Counted from the first letter of the stretch, positions 54,917 through 63,846 are shown. The stretch: DNA of 64,000 nt from Vibrio sp. STUT-A11 (GCF_026000435.1 NZ_AP026764.1:1178001-1242000), one strand, 5' to 3'. A program made the numbers and translations. Notes: a model not told the origin generated them from the letters alone.

Positions 54917-55589
54917 ATCAAACCAGTACAAAAGTATTATGTCACAAGGTTTATGGGGCAATAACATTGTGCTCAAACAGTCCCTTGCACTTTGTCCTTT
55001 ACTCGCCGTAACCAGCAGTGCGACGAACGGCCTGGGGCTTGGCCTGGCCACAATGGTTGTGATGGTGGCGGCGAACACACTTAACTCAATGGCGAAAGGG
55101 GTCATCAGTAAAACTGTACGTATTCCGGTGAATGTCATTATTATCGCAACACTCGTGACGCTGACTGATGCATTGCTGAATGCCTACCTCCATTCTCTGC
55201 ACAAAGTTCTCGGTCTATTCATTCCGCTGATTGTGACAAACTGCGCCATTCTCGGGCGCGTCGAATCGTTTGCCAGTAGAAGCGCTGTCATGCCCTCTAT
55301 CGTGGATGGTCTGTTTATGGGGTTAGGCTTTACTTGGGTACTGACTATGCTCGGCGCGATACGCGAAATTCTCGGTAGTGGAACCTTGTTTAGCAATGCG
55401 CATCTACTTTTGGGCGAACGTTTTGCGTTTCTGGAAATGGTCATTATTGATGATTACCAAGGGTTGTTGTTGGTTATTTTGCCGCCGGGAGGCTTTCTGG
55501 TTTTGGGCTTGGTTCTGGCGTTAAAACAGAAATACGAATCCATGCTGGCAAACACAACGCCAGCGCTAGCACATAACACTAGGGGGTAA
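54909..55589 (+). CDS. rnfE: Rnf complex membrane subunit RnfE
   Basis: 226 residues from the ATG at 54909 (CCAAGGAG upstream). Six membrane segments, VTNCAILGRVESFASR signature, paralogue of RnfA. Starts inside the end of rnfG. Confidence 0.94.
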   Translation: MSESNQYKSIMSQGLWGNNIVLKQSLALCPLLAVTSSATNGLGLGLATMVVMVAANTLNSMAKGVISKTVRIPVNVIIIATLVTLTDALLNAYLHSLHKVLGLFIPLIVTNCAILGRVESFASRSAVMPSIVDGLFMGLGFTWVLTMLGAIREILGSGTLFSNAHLLLGERFAFLEMVIIDDYQGLLLVILPPGGFLVLGLVLALKQKYESMLANTTPALAHNTRG

Positions 55590-55591
55590 CC

Positions 55592-55855
55592 ATGAAAGTA
55601 AGTGTTGTCTACGCCTTACCGGATGAACAGGTATGGTTGTCAGTCGATGTTGACCATAGCGCAACCGTACTTAGCGCTATTCAGGTTTCGAATATTTTAG
55701 ATATGTTTCCCGCTATCGATCTCGACAAACAAAAAGTGGGTATTTTCGGCAAATCCACCCAGTTGGATCGTGAGTTAAAAGAAGGTGACCGTGTGGAAAT
55801 TTACCGCCCGTTAATTTGGCAGCCTGACGACGAAGATGAGGGTGATGACGACTAA
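55592..55855 (+). CDS. rnfH: RnfH, ubiquitin-fold accessory protein
   Basis: 87 residues, RnfH/UPF0125 fold: VSVVYALPDEQVWLSVDV, KVGIFGKSTQLDRELKEGDRVEIYRPL, then an acidic tail DDEDEGDDD. RnfH in the rnf operon is typical of nif-linked Rnf, as in Rhodobacter; its exact role is not known. Confidence 0.92.
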   Translation: MKVSVVYALPDEQVWLSVDVDHSATVLSAIQVSNILDMFPAIDLDKQKVGIFGKSTQLDRELKEGDRVEIYRPLIWQPDDEDEGDDD

Positions 55856-55856
55856 T

Positions 55857-55872
55857 TGTCACCTTTGCGACA
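55857..55872 (+). promoter_or_regulatory. NifA upstream activator site, nifF
   Basis: TGT-N10-ACA, beginning one base after the rnfH stop codon and 63 bases upstream of the nifF -24 element. Confidence 0.75.
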
Positions 55873-55932
55873 TTAGGTCAGACATTGTTTGAACGGAATT
55901 TTTTAACTTATTGAAAGTATTCAACTAAATGT

Positions 55933-55950
55933 ATGGTAGATATTTTGCAG
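55933..55950 (+). promoter_or_regulatory. Sigma-54 promoter of nifF
   Basis: TGGTAGA-N4-TTGCA, GG (55935-55936) and GC (55947-55948) ten bases apart, an excellent match. Predicted start near 55959. Confidence 0.85.
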
Positions 55951-55991
55951 CGTATCCCTGCCATGACAAAAATTTAAGCAAGGAGCTAATT

Positions 55992-56528
55992 ATGAGCAAA
56001 GTGGGAATTTTCTTTGGTACTGATATGGGCAGCACTCGCAAAATGGCCAAATTGATCCAAAAACAACTTGGTGACGAGGTTGCGGATAAACCGAAAAACA
56101 TTAACCGCGTCGACGCCGATGAATTTGCCAGTTATGACTATCTGATTCTCGGTACGCCAACGTTAGGAGAGGGTCAGCTTCCTGGTTTATCAACGGATTG
56201 CCAGGAAGAGAGTTGGGAAGAGTTCCTACCCAACTTCTCAGACATGGATCTATCGGGTAAAAAAGTGGCGCTATATGGTTTGGGTGATCAGGTCGGATAC
56301 AGCAACGAGTTTGTGGATGCACTTGGTGAGCTATATGATCATGTCGCCAACTGCGGCGCAGAGATGGTTGGATTCTGGCCCACAGAAGGGTACGAGTTTA
56401 CTGCTTCTAATGCTGTTGACGGCGATGACTTTGTCGGGTTAGTGATCGACAAAGATAATCAATTAAGCCTGACAGAGCAGCGTATTGCAGGGTGGGTTGA
56501 GCAGATCAAAGCAGAAATGGCACTGTGA
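55992..56528 (+). CDS. nifF: Nitrogenase flavodoxin NifF
   Basis: 178 residues from the ATG at 55992 (AAGGAG upstream; an earlier in-frame start at 55929 lies within the promoter). FMN-binding loop GTDMGSTRKMAK, then TPTLGEGQLPG and GLGDQVGYSNEF of long-chain flavodoxins. It carries single electrons to NifH; Rnf is the probable donor here since nifJ is not nearby. Confidence 0.95.
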   Translation: MSKVGIFFGTDMGSTRKMAKLIQKQLGDEVADKPKNINRVDADEFASYDYLILGTPTLGEGQLPGLSTDCQEESWEEFLPNFSDMDLSGKKVALYGLGDQVGYSNEFVDALGELYDHVANCGAEMVGFWPTEGYEFTASNAVDGDDFVGLVIDKDNQLSLTEQRIAGWVEQIKAEMAL

Positions 56529-56589
56529 ATAAAAATCAACCATAACCATAAAGCCAACACTATTTAGCCGTACTGAGAAACCTAGGCAC

Positions 56590-56624
56590 AATGCCATTCT
56601 TGTATTGAGAGTGGCATTTTTTTA
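56590..56624 (+). terminator. Terminator after nifF
   Basis: AATGCCATTCT (56590-56600) pairs with AGAGTGGCATT (56608-56618), one G-T pair, then a T run. Marks the right end of the nif region. Confidence 0.92.
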
Positions 56625-56756
56625 TATGAGGATAGAGATTGTAAAGCCAGGTTCAGATGTGAAAATCTTGCTGTTTTTCTTGAGAGTTAAACGTTTCTTT
56701 ACCCTGAGTCCTTTCTAACATTCACCGCTGAAAGATCGCAATCAATCATGTTGACT

Positions 56757-56788
56757 TTTATTTCATTTTAAAATTAAAATGAAATAAA
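56757..56788. promoter_or_regulatory. Operator-like palindrome upstream of first RpiR gene
   Basis: Perfect 15-bp arms separated by two bases; the core is TTTCATTTT-N6-AAAATGAAA. The same core stands before the second RpiR gene at 60508. Probably bound by one or both RpiR proteins. The rest of the gap 56625-56951 holds nothing else I can assign. Confidence 0.7.
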
Positions 56789-56951
56789 GCTTCCATAAAT
56801 TTATAAGCCGAATTGATATTGACTCATCATCTTTTGTGGTAATCCCAATGCTTTTTCGACAATACACATTTCTTGCTGGGGTTGTATTTGCTGCAACAAA
56901 TGGTGATGTCTGCCTTTTTCCACAAAGCACAGCTTATTCCAAGGAGGGAAT

Positions 56952-57803
56952 ATGATTGCAGCAACAAGCGTGAAAGAACTGCAAAGGGACATCTACGCAA
57001 AGTATGAAGATTTGAGTCAACGCTTACAACAAGTTGCTAAGTATGTCGTTGAAAAACCGGAAAGTATCGCGTTCGATTCGGTGTCCGAAATAGCTCGTAA
57101 TGTGGAGGTTCCGCCATCGACGTTGACTCGGTTTGCGCACGCATTTCACTATCGTGGGTTCAATGACATCAAAAAAGTGTTTCGTATTAATTTAGCTGAA
57201 CAGACGGAGAGTTACACCGGTTATGCCCGGATTTGTACGGGTTTAGATGATGTTCAGAATATCGAGTCTCCAGCGAATATTCTTGCTCAGTTAGCTAAGG
57301 CGAACATCAACTCCCTTGAAGACTTAAACGTGCAAATTGAGCACGACACACTCCAAGTAGCGGTTACGTTGCTTAATGAGGCGAATAATATATATGTGGT
57401 TGGCTTCGGACACAGCTTTGGTATGGCATCGTATCTTGTCTACGCACTGAGACGCATAGATCGCCGGGTGTTTCTGATTGACGGTCTGGGAGCAATTTAC
57501 CTGCAGCAAATGCAGACGATACACAGAGGCGATGTGGTCGTCATCATCAGCAGTGAACCTTACTCTGACGAATCGGTCATGGTTAGTGAAGTTGTTGAAG
57601 AAAAAGGCGTGAAGAAGATAGCGATTACTGACAGCCAGGTAAGCCCTATAGCAACCAATAGCGATGCCTGTTTTGTGATTAAAGAATCGCAGTTAGAAAA
57701 GTATCGGACTTTATCCGCAACCCAATGTTTGATTCAGTCACTTGTGGTTGCACTTATTTACAACACAAATCAAGAGACGCAGGTCGACGCTCTGGATATT
57801 TAA
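56952..57803 (+). CDS. RpiR/MurR family regulator, paralogue 1
   Basis: 283 residues, AAGGAGGG before the ATG. N-terminal helix-turn-helix (about 1-80, VSEIARNVEVPPSTLTRFAHAF) and a SIS sugar-phosphate domain (about 135-265, IYVVGFGHSFGMASYLVYALRRI). Closely related over its full length to the regulator at 59625. Likely responds to a sugar or inositol derivative. The transporter gene at 57842 follows after 38 bases in the same direction. Confidence 0.88.
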   Translation: MIAATSVKELQRDIYAKYEDLSQRLQQVAKYVVEKPESIAFDSVSEIARNVEVPPSTLTRFAHAFHYRGFNDIKKVFRINLAEQTESYTGYARICTGLDDVQNIESPANILAQLAKANINSLEDLNVQIEHDTLQVAVTLLNEANNIYVVGFGHSFGMASYLVYALRRIDRRVFLIDGLGAIYLQQMQTIHRGDVVVIISSEPYSDESVMVSEVVEEKGVKKIAITDSQVSPIATNSDACFVIKESQLEKYRTLSATQCLIQSLVVALIYNTNQETQVDALDI

Positions 57804-57841
57804 TAGGGTGTAGCTGGTTTCCCATAAACGTAGAGGCGGTA

Positions 57842-58729
57842 ATGACTTCAAATAAAAAAGCGGAACTGTATCTGTTTTCTGCCACCATATTAGCGGGTTT
57901 GGGGTGGTTGTTTTCTAAGCAGGCTGTTGCGGAGTTACCACCACTCGCGTTTATTGGATTTCGGTTTGTTTGCGCCGCTGTGATTATCGCGCCATTCGGC
58001 ATGAAGCAGCTGGTTCATGGCGAGCGCCAGCAGTTTGTCACAGCGGGATGGATAGGGCTGCTGCAAGGTTTGTCTTTATCTTTGTGGATTTATGCCGTCT
58101 CAGTCAGTGATGAACTGGGTGTGGGCGCATTTATCATGAGCCTTTCTATGCTATTTGTACCTATCTGGGGGTGGATGCTGTTTAAACAGCGGCCAACACG
58201 CCCTTTTTGGGCTTCTCTTCCATTCGTCAGCGCGGGACTGTATTTTCTATCCCTCTCGGGGAGTTTCTCAATGTCTACGGGTGAGCTGTTCTTTTTTATT
58301 TCGGCGGCTTTTGTGGCGTTACATTTCATTTGTAATAGTCATCACTCTCAAACTATTCCCGTGCTTTACCTCACATGTGTTCAGTTCTTTACCGGTGGCT
58401 TATTAGCGATTCTTTTTTCTGCCTGTATAGAATCTTGGCCAACCTCAATCAGCATGAGTACGTTGGGGTGGTTTGTTGCCAGCGTTATTCCGGCGACATG
58501 TCTGCGCTTCTTCATTCAAATCAAAGGCCAGAGCGGCACAAATGCAACCAATGCTGCACTGCTTATGACACTAGAGCCTTTGTGGACCGTGTTGATCAGT
58601 GTAGTGTGGCTAAATGAAGTGATGTCGACCAATAAAATATTGGGTATTGTGCTTATACTTACGGCTTTGATGGTGTATCGATGCTGGGATTTAGTGCGAG
58701 TGCAGATGAAGAGGCTGCGTGCTTTTTAA
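57842..58729 (+). CDS. DMT superfamily (EamA) transporter
   Basis: 295 residues from the ATG at 57842 (AGAGGCGG upstream). Ten membrane segments, EamA repeats. Probably co-transcribed with the preceding RpiR regulator, so it may export or import a metabolite of the inositol route; substrate unknown. Confidence 0.82.
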   Translation: MTSNKKAELYLFSATILAGLGWLFSKQAVAELPPLAFIGFRFVCAAVIIAPFGMKQLVHGERQQFVTAGWIGLLQGLSLSLWIYAVSVSDELGVGAFIMSLSMLFVPIWGWMLFKQRPTRPFWASLPFVSAGLYFLSLSGSFSMSTGELFFFISAAFVALHFICNSHHSQTIPVLYLTCVQFFTGGLLAILFSACIESWPTSISMSTLGWFVASVIPATCLRFFIQIKGQSGTNATNAALLMTLEPLWTVLISVVWLNEVMSTNKILGIVLILTALMVYRCWDLVRVQMKRLRAF

Positions 58730-58749
58730 AACAATCTGCTTTTTAAAAA

Positions 58750-58780
58750 CAATCAGCGCCCGTGTGATTGGGCGCTAAGT
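58750..58780 (-). terminator. Terminator after the grxB locus
   Basis: AGCGCCC pairs with GGGCGCT across eight bases (58755-58761 with 58770-58776); a T-rich run follows on the minus strand. Confidence 0.75.
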
Positions 58781-58784
58781 GAAG

Positions 58785-59436
58785 TTATACCGCTACGTGG
58801 TCATAAAGCGGAATGTTGGTTAACGCCGTCACTTCATCGATATAGCGACGAACGTTTGTTGGGAACTCCACGCCTTTGATTACGGTAAGGTTTCTCAGAG
58901 TAGGGTAGACGTTAATATCATCGTAACTGAGAACATTATCGCGACTTGAAGGTAGCGTAAGCCATTCCAGATTACGCAGAGTGTGGTTCAGTTGAATGAG
59001 AAACTCATTACTTTGCGCCATCGCCTGCTCAAATGACATTCCGATCATTTTCGATTTATTGGTGGTAAACCAAGCTTTGGCCTCTGCACTACCAAACTCG
59101 GGCAAAGTGATTTCCATCCAGCGAGGGTGCACAAGTGGACCTTCAACACTTTTTTACTGCCTGATTGTAACGGTCGATATCAGTTTGATGTACAGCCTCT
59201 GATAATACAGGCTTGCCATCCCATTCATCTAAATATTTCACAATATCAAGGCTTTCTGCCATGTAGGTACCATCTTCTTTTTCAAGTATGGGAACCATAT
59301 TCGCGCCAACTTTGTCGATACGCGCATCCACATCGTGGTTTTGTAAATACACAAACTCGACAGGCATGTTCTTTAAGTTCGCGAGCATCATTGCCTTGAT
59401 ACAAAACGGGCAATGTTCAAAAACAAATAACTTCAT
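58785..59436 (-). pseudogene. grxB: Glutaredoxin 2, frameshifted
   Basis: Two adjacent minus-strand frames together match full-length GrxB. The first (59436-59143) holds the thioredoxin-fold domain with the active site CPFC and VPILEKEDGTYMAES; the second (from about 59160 to 58785) holds the helical C-terminal domain with INVYPTLRNLTVIKGVEFP. The break is at a run of six A (near 59153): removing one A restores a continuous protein of about 215 residues. Either a true frameshift, a sequencing error, or a place of transcript slippage. Glutaredoxin 2 reduces mixed disulfides with glutathione. Upstream lies an AAATGAAA-N6-TTTCATTT repeat. Confidence 0.85.
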
Positions 59437-59490
59437 CTTTCTCCTACCTATTGAAAATATTTAAGGGAATTAATATTCAATTATAGGTTA

Positions 59491-59512
59491 AAATGAAATT
59501 ATTTTTTCATTT
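59491..59512. promoter_or_regulatory. Operator-like inverted repeat upstream of grxB
   Basis: AAATGAAA-N6-TTTCATTT, the same half-sites as the RpiR operators with their order reversed. May be an alternative arrangement of the same binding sequence, or chance in an AT-rich region. Confidence 0.4.
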
Positions 59513-59624
59513 GTTTTATGTGTTTGTGTTGGATCTCAACAACAAATAGTGAAAAAAAGCAGGAAAAAAGGGAGGAGAGATGGACGCTGGGCGTATCTCA
59601 ATACGCCCAGAATTTGCGAGCGGA

Positions 59625-60467
59625 TTATGCAGCCGAATTTTTTTCGCTTTCCTGAAAAGCCAGTGAAACCGCTAACGTTTGGGCTAGGCATAGTGACGCC
59701 ACCTGAGAACGGAACGCATCTACTTTGCCTTCTTTCACAACAAAGCAGACATCACTGAAGGCTGCAAGTGGGCTGATCTGGCTGTCGGTAAGAATGATCT
59801 GCTTTGTGCCTGTGTTTGCTAACGCATCACTCACATCAGTGGTATCTTGCGCGTACGGATAGAAACTGATCGCTACGACTACGTCGTTTTCGCGAATCAT
59901 GTTGATTTGCTCTTTGAACATGCCACCAAGCCCATCAATAAGAAACGCACGTTTGTTCAGGTGACGGAATGCGTATGTTAAGTATGAAGAGATACTGAAC
60001 GAGCGTCCAAGGCCGATGACGTAAATATTGTCTGCTTCAGAGAGCAGTTTTACCGCTTTGTTGAGGCTGTCTTCGTCGATTTGAGTCGAAAGTTGTTGTA
60101 TTGCACTGGTATTGGCGCGTGCAAAAGCTTGCAGAATATCAATAGGGCGCTCTGGTGGCTCTTCGTCGGCATCCATGCTTTTTGAAAGTTTCACGCGATC
60201 AGTGTAGCTAGACGTCTCTTCAAGTAAGTTTGTACGAAATAGTTGTTTCATTTCGTTAAAGCCACTGTAGCCGAAAGCGCTGGCAAAACGAATCAATGTC
60301 GATGGCGGAACATCAGCTTGTTCAGCAATAACAGAAACAGTTTCAAACGCGACACTGCTCTTATTATCAAGTACATAAGCTGCAACTTGTTGAAGACGTT
60401 TACTTAAATCACCGTAGCGATTCCTGATTTGGTCTTGCAATTCACTTAGTGTGGTTGGTGCTGACAT
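59625..60467 (-). CDS. RpiR family regulator, paralogue 2 (probable iol regulator)
   Basis: 280 residues from the ATG at 60467 (GGAGAAC upstream). Helix-turn-helix (VIAEQADVPPSTLIRFASAF) and SIS domain (IYVIGLGRSFSISSYLTYAFR). The region also encodes iolC, and RpiR proteins named IolR control inositol genes in other proteobacteria, so this is a candidate iol repressor. A TTTCATTTT-N6-AAAATGAAA operator stands 40 bases upstream, consistent with autoregulation. Confidence 0.85.
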   Translation of the reverse strand: MSAPTTLSELQDQIRNRYGDLSKRLQQVAAYVLDNKSSVAFETVSVIAEQADVPPSTLIRFASAFGYSGFNEMKQLFRTNLLEETSSYTDRVKLSKSMDADEEPPERPIDILQAFARANTSAIQQLSTQIDEDSLNKAVKLLSEADNIYVIGLGRSFSISSYLTYAFRHLNKRAFLIDGLGGMFKEQINMIRENDVVVAISFYPYAQDTTDVSDALANTGTKQIILTDSQISPLAAFSDVCFVVKEGKVDAFRSQVASLCLAQTLAVSLAFQESEKNSAA

Positions 60468-60507
60468 TATGTTCTCCATAGATTCATTCTGTGACTTGCT
60501 TTAAGTG

Positions 60508-60531
60508 TTTCATTTTAGCTTAAAAATGAAA
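60508..60531. promoter_or_regulatory. Operator-like palindrome upstream of second RpiR gene
   Basis: TTTCATTTT-N6-AAAATGAAA, identical in half-sites and spacing to the element at 56761-56784. The rest of the gap up to 60750 holds no supported gene. Confidence 0.7.
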
Positions 60532-60750
60532 TCGTTCATATAGCTGTCATCTCTGACAAATTCGATCTGTTTCTCATTTACCTCTAATACGTAATTTCGA
60601 ATCACATACCGCAGCAATCGACAGGTTATTGCTTCGGGCTTGATGGGGGAGTTAGTTTTCTTTAATTCACGCCAACATGAACACAGGGAACTAACTGGCT
60701 CCCTTGTCATTTCGTTTTTCATTAAGAATTGTCGGGGTTAAAGAACAGTT

Positions 60751-61491
60751 TTAGCTGATCCCTTCAAGGAGCAATTTTGTTCCGGATAATAGTAAGAAGC
60801 CGTAACACAGTTGATAGATTGTCTGCTGAGGGACTTTATCCAGCAACCACACACCCATTTTTACGCCTATTGGTGCCAATGGCATCAGAACCAAAGAAGT
60901 CAGTAAGTTGGTGCTGTCGAAGGTGCCAAGTAAAGTAAATGGCACCAGTTTAAACAGATTGATAATGGCAAACAGGACGGCCATCGTTGCGATTAATGTG
61001 GTTTTTTCGAGCCGTAGCGGGAGTAGGTAAAGACTGGCAGGGCCACCTCCAGCATGAATGGCGGTACTGGAAAAGCCACATAACGTACTCCAGAACCAGG
61101 CTGAAAACGTTCCTCCGGGTTTTGGTTGTTTGCGCTGAAACAGGTGCATAAAGAAGAACAGTACCGACAACAGTCCAACAATCAGCTTCACGCTAGACTC
61201 GGTCATACTTCCTAAATAAAACGCAGCCAGAGCTACTCCGAGGGCTGATGCTGGCAACATGCGTTTTATCACCCGGGCATCTGCAAAATGGCGGTGATGT
61301 TTAACGGCAAAGAAATCCATAACACATAAGATCGGCAGCAGTATCGCAGCGGCTTGAGTTGGTGAGATGGTCCAAGCCATCAGTGGTACTGAAATGACAC
61401 CTAATGCGCCCCCGAGTCCCCCTTTACCGATTCCGTAGATGAGGACTGCGGGTATGGATACGATATAAAACCATGGGTCTGTGATGATCAT
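60751..61491 (-). CDS. TauE/SafE family permease
   Basis: 246 residues, about eight membrane segments, with GIGKGGLGGALGVISVPLMAW at the N-terminus and STAIHAGGGPASLYLLPL in the middle, both family marks. Such proteins export sulfite, sulfoacetate or other organic anions. Substrate unknown. Separated from iolC by a terminator. Confidence 0.85.
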   Translation of the reverse strand: MIITDPWFYIVSIPAVLIYGIGKGGLGGALGVISVPLMAWTISPTQAAAILLPILCVMDFFAVKHHRHFADARVIKRMLPASALGVALAAFYLGSMTESSVKLIVGLLSVLFFFMHLFQRKQPKPGGTFSAWFWSTLCGFSSTAIHAGGGPASLYLLPLRLEKTTLIATMAVLFAIINLFKLVPFTLLGTFDSTNLLTSLVLMPLAPIGVKMGVWLLDKVPQQTIYQLCYGFLLLSGTKLLLEGIS

Positions 61492-61504
61492 TTCTTCACT
61501 CCAT

Positions 61505-61531
61505 GTAAAAAGCGCCCAGTTGGGCGCTTTG
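61505..61531 (-). terminator. Terminator after iolC
   Basis: AAAGCGCCCA pairs with TGGGCGCTTT (61509-61518 with 61521-61530); on the minus strand a T5 run follows. It separates iolC from the TauE gene. Confidence 0.85.
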
Positions 61532-61602
61532 GGGTTGCTAAGAACAGGTACTTAAGCCCAACAGAAAAAGCTGTCATACCTATCTAGCGTTTTTATCGAG
61601 AA

Positions 61603-63510
61603 TTAACCACGCTGACGCCAAAGTGCAATCAGGTTGTGGTAGTTCTGCTTGATATTTTCGATCAGTGTTTCATCGTTAATGCTATTCGCCAGCCATTGAC
61701 GTGATGGCTCACCAAATAGTGTACGACCAACCGCGAACCCTTTAACGATTTCTTTACCCGCAGTTGCATTGAAGCCTCTTTGTAGCTCTTCCTGAGGTGC
61801 ATCTAGGCCTAAGATGACTACGCCACGGCAGAATGCATCGCGCTCTGTGACTACTGAGCTGACCGTGTCCCAGCTATCGGCTTCAAGAGCAGGCAGCTTC
61901 CACCAGTCTGGCTTGATACCTAGGTCGTAGAAACGTTCCAGAGCCTGAATGTAGAGTCTGTCTTCTTTCTTCACGCCAGCAGGCAGGATGACTTCCAATA
62001 GCAACTCATGACCAGATTTACAACATGCCTGGTAGACTTCTTGAACCAGTTCTTCTTGCTCTGTACGGATATCTAGCTCGTCTTCTGGGCTGTAGAACAC
62101 TAGGCACTTCACCACGTGCTCAAGAGGCCAGTCGATTAATTGTGAACCGATGTTACCGTGCTCTAAGCGCAGTGGACGTGAACCCGGCAACTCGATAGGA
62201 CGGCCAATCCACCAGCCTTGTCCTGTCACTTCATTGAGTACATCTTGGCCGAATGTGCTATCACACAGTAAACCTGCTTTACCCGCTAAGTTTGCTTCTT
62301 GTGCGACTTGTTGGCTCGCTTTAAAGATAAGTTTTTTCAGCGTCTTGATACGTGCCGTGCCTGTACCCGCTTCACGAGCCATGTCTTCAAGTTGGCTTCG
62401 GTGGTCAAATGCCATCACACATAACTCATCCCACTGAGGAGCTTTACGTGTCGTAACGCGGTGTAGGTGGTTGAGCTCTACATCCAGGTCAGGACGTTTT
62501 ACATCAGCAGCGCGAGTGATGTAGTTATCGAGCTCTAATTTAGTTGGCATTGCCGGAGCACAGCCGTGACGAGAAACCACCAACGCACCACAGGCGTTAG
62601 CGTATGCACATGCTTTTTCCCAGCCTTCGTCGTTTAGGTAGCCACGTAGCAAACCAGACATGAATGCGTCGCCAGCGCCTAGAACGTTAAGCACGTCAAC
62701 GCGAACGCCATGAATAGTCAGACCGTCGTCAAGATCATTTGGCACTTCTCCGCTGTAAACAGAGCAGCCCAGTGCGCCGCGTTTGCACACTAGTTCAGCA
62801 TCAGAAACTTTACGTACTGCTTTTAGTGCGTCGATAGTGTTATCTGTACCACCACAAATATGGAACTCTTCTTCTGTGCCGACAATAACATCAAACAGGC
62901 CAAGTACTTCTTGCAGTTCTTGAGTCACTTTGTCTGAAGCGATGTAACGAGTTTCGCCATCACCCAGTGAAGTCAGCCCCCAAAGTACTGGGCGGTAGTC
63001 GATGTCTAGCGCCGTTTTTACACCATTGCGACGAGCGTATTTCAATGCGGTAAGTACGGCTTCGCGCGTTTTTGGATTGGATAGGTGAGTACCAGTGATT
63101 GCCAGACAGCGAGCAGACGCGATGTACTCTTCAGTAAAGTCATCTTTGTTGATTGCCATGTCAGCACAGTTTTCGCGGCAGAAGATCAGAGGGAAAGTAT
63201 CTTCGTCTTTGATGCCCAGAATAACCAGCCCCGTCAAACGCTCTTTGTCAGTGATCAAGTGACTAGTATCACAGCCAACACGCTCGAGTTCTTCACGTAG
63301 GAAACGGCCCATGTGCTCGTCGCCAACGCGTGCAAGCATTGATGATTTCAATCCTTGTACTGCTGTGCCGTAAGCCACATTACCTGATGAGCCACCAAGG
63401 TACTTATTAAAAGATCCCATGTCTTCTAAACGAGCGCCGATCTGTTGACCGTAAAGATCAACCGCAATGCGGCCCATACAAATGACATCTAGCTTTTTCT
63501 CAATACTCAC
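61603..63510 (-). CDS. iolC: Bifunctional 5-dehydro-2-deoxygluconokinase with DUF2090 domain
   Basis: 635 residues, GTG start at 63510 with a strong GAGGAGAAG site. N-terminal PfkB sugar kinase (about 1-325: GGSSGNVAYGTAVQGL, catalytic NVLGAGDAFMSGLLRGY); C-terminal DUF2090 aldolase-like domain (about 340-635). IolC phosphorylates 5-dehydro-2-deoxygluconate in myo-inositol breakdown; the DUF2090 part may carry the IolJ-like aldolase step. Other iol genes are presumably beyond the window. Confidence 0.93.
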   Translation of the reverse strand: MSIEKKLDVICMGRIAVDLYGQQIGARLEDMGSFNKYLGGSSGNVAYGTAVQGLKSSMLARVGDEHMGRFLREELERVGCDTSHLITDKERLTGLVILGIKDEDTFPLIFCRENCADMAINKDDFTEEYIASARCLAITGTHLSNPKTREAVLTALKYARRNGVKTALDIDYRPVLWGLTSLGDGETRYIASDKVTQELQEVLGLFDVIVGTEEEFHICGGTDNTIDALKAVRKVSDAELVCKRGALGCSVYSGEVPNDLDDGLTIHGVRVDVLNVLGAGDAFMSGLLRGYLNDEGWEKACAYANACGALVVSRHGCAPAMPTKLELDNYITRAADVKRPDLDVELNHLHRVTTRKAPQWDELCVMAFDHRSQLEDMAREAGTGTARIKTLKKLIFKASQQVAQEANLAGKAGLLCDSTFGQDVLNEVTGQGWWIGRPIELPGSRPLRLEHGNIGSQLIDWPLEHVVKCLVFYSPEDELDIRTEQEELVQEVYQACCKSGHELLLEVILPAGVKKEDRLYIQALERFYDLGIKPDWWKLPALEADSWDTVSSVVTERDAFCRGVVILGLDAPQEELQRGFNATAGKEIVKGFAVGRTLFGEPSRQWLANSINDETLIENIKQNYHNLIALWRQRG

Positions 63511-63641
63511 ATTCTTCTCCTCAGAGCTTAAACTCTTACCGTCATCAATAGGATGGTTCCAATGCTAAAGTTTTTGTGTCTGCGTTAAGGCAATGCCCAT
63601 ATGCGTTTCACGTTTCAATAAAACCTTTATACGGAATATTT

Positions 63642-63667
63642 GTTTCGTTTTCAATTTAAAGTGGGAT
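63642..63667. promoter_or_regulatory. Degenerate operator-like site upstream of iolC
   Basis: TTTCGTTTT-N6-AAAGTGGGA: the spacing is that of the RpiR palindromes with four mismatches. About 130-155 bases upstream of iolC. The rest of 63511-63810 shows no gene. Confidence 0.35.
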
Positions 63668-63810
63668 ATTTAATTCGTTTTGTGATCGGGGCGGAAAATA
63701 AATTTCAAATGCTCTTGGAAGTTGAAAAAATGGATTCGCGCAGCTGAAAGATAGGGTTTAAGCGCTGGTGGCTCGTTATAGCCAAGGCGATATTTCGAAC
63801 TACAACAAAT

Positions 63811-63846
63811 AAAAAAGCCCGTCTCAGGAGTCACGCTGGACGGGCA
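63811..63846 (-). terminator. Terminator of the truncated rightmost gene
   Basis: GCCCGTC (63817-63823) pairs with GACGGGC (63839-63845); on the minus strand a T6 run follows. It lies 90 bases after the stop of the partial gene. Confidence 0.85.

Noticed and set aside
59140..59165. Programmed -1 frameshift at A-AAA-AAG in grxB
   Set aside because: The C-terminal frame needs +1 or -2, so a -1 shift leads to a different frame.
60510..60722. 70-codon minus-strand frame between the RpiR and TauE genes
   Set aside because: Overlaps the palindromic operator, has no clear ribosome site and no recognisable domain.
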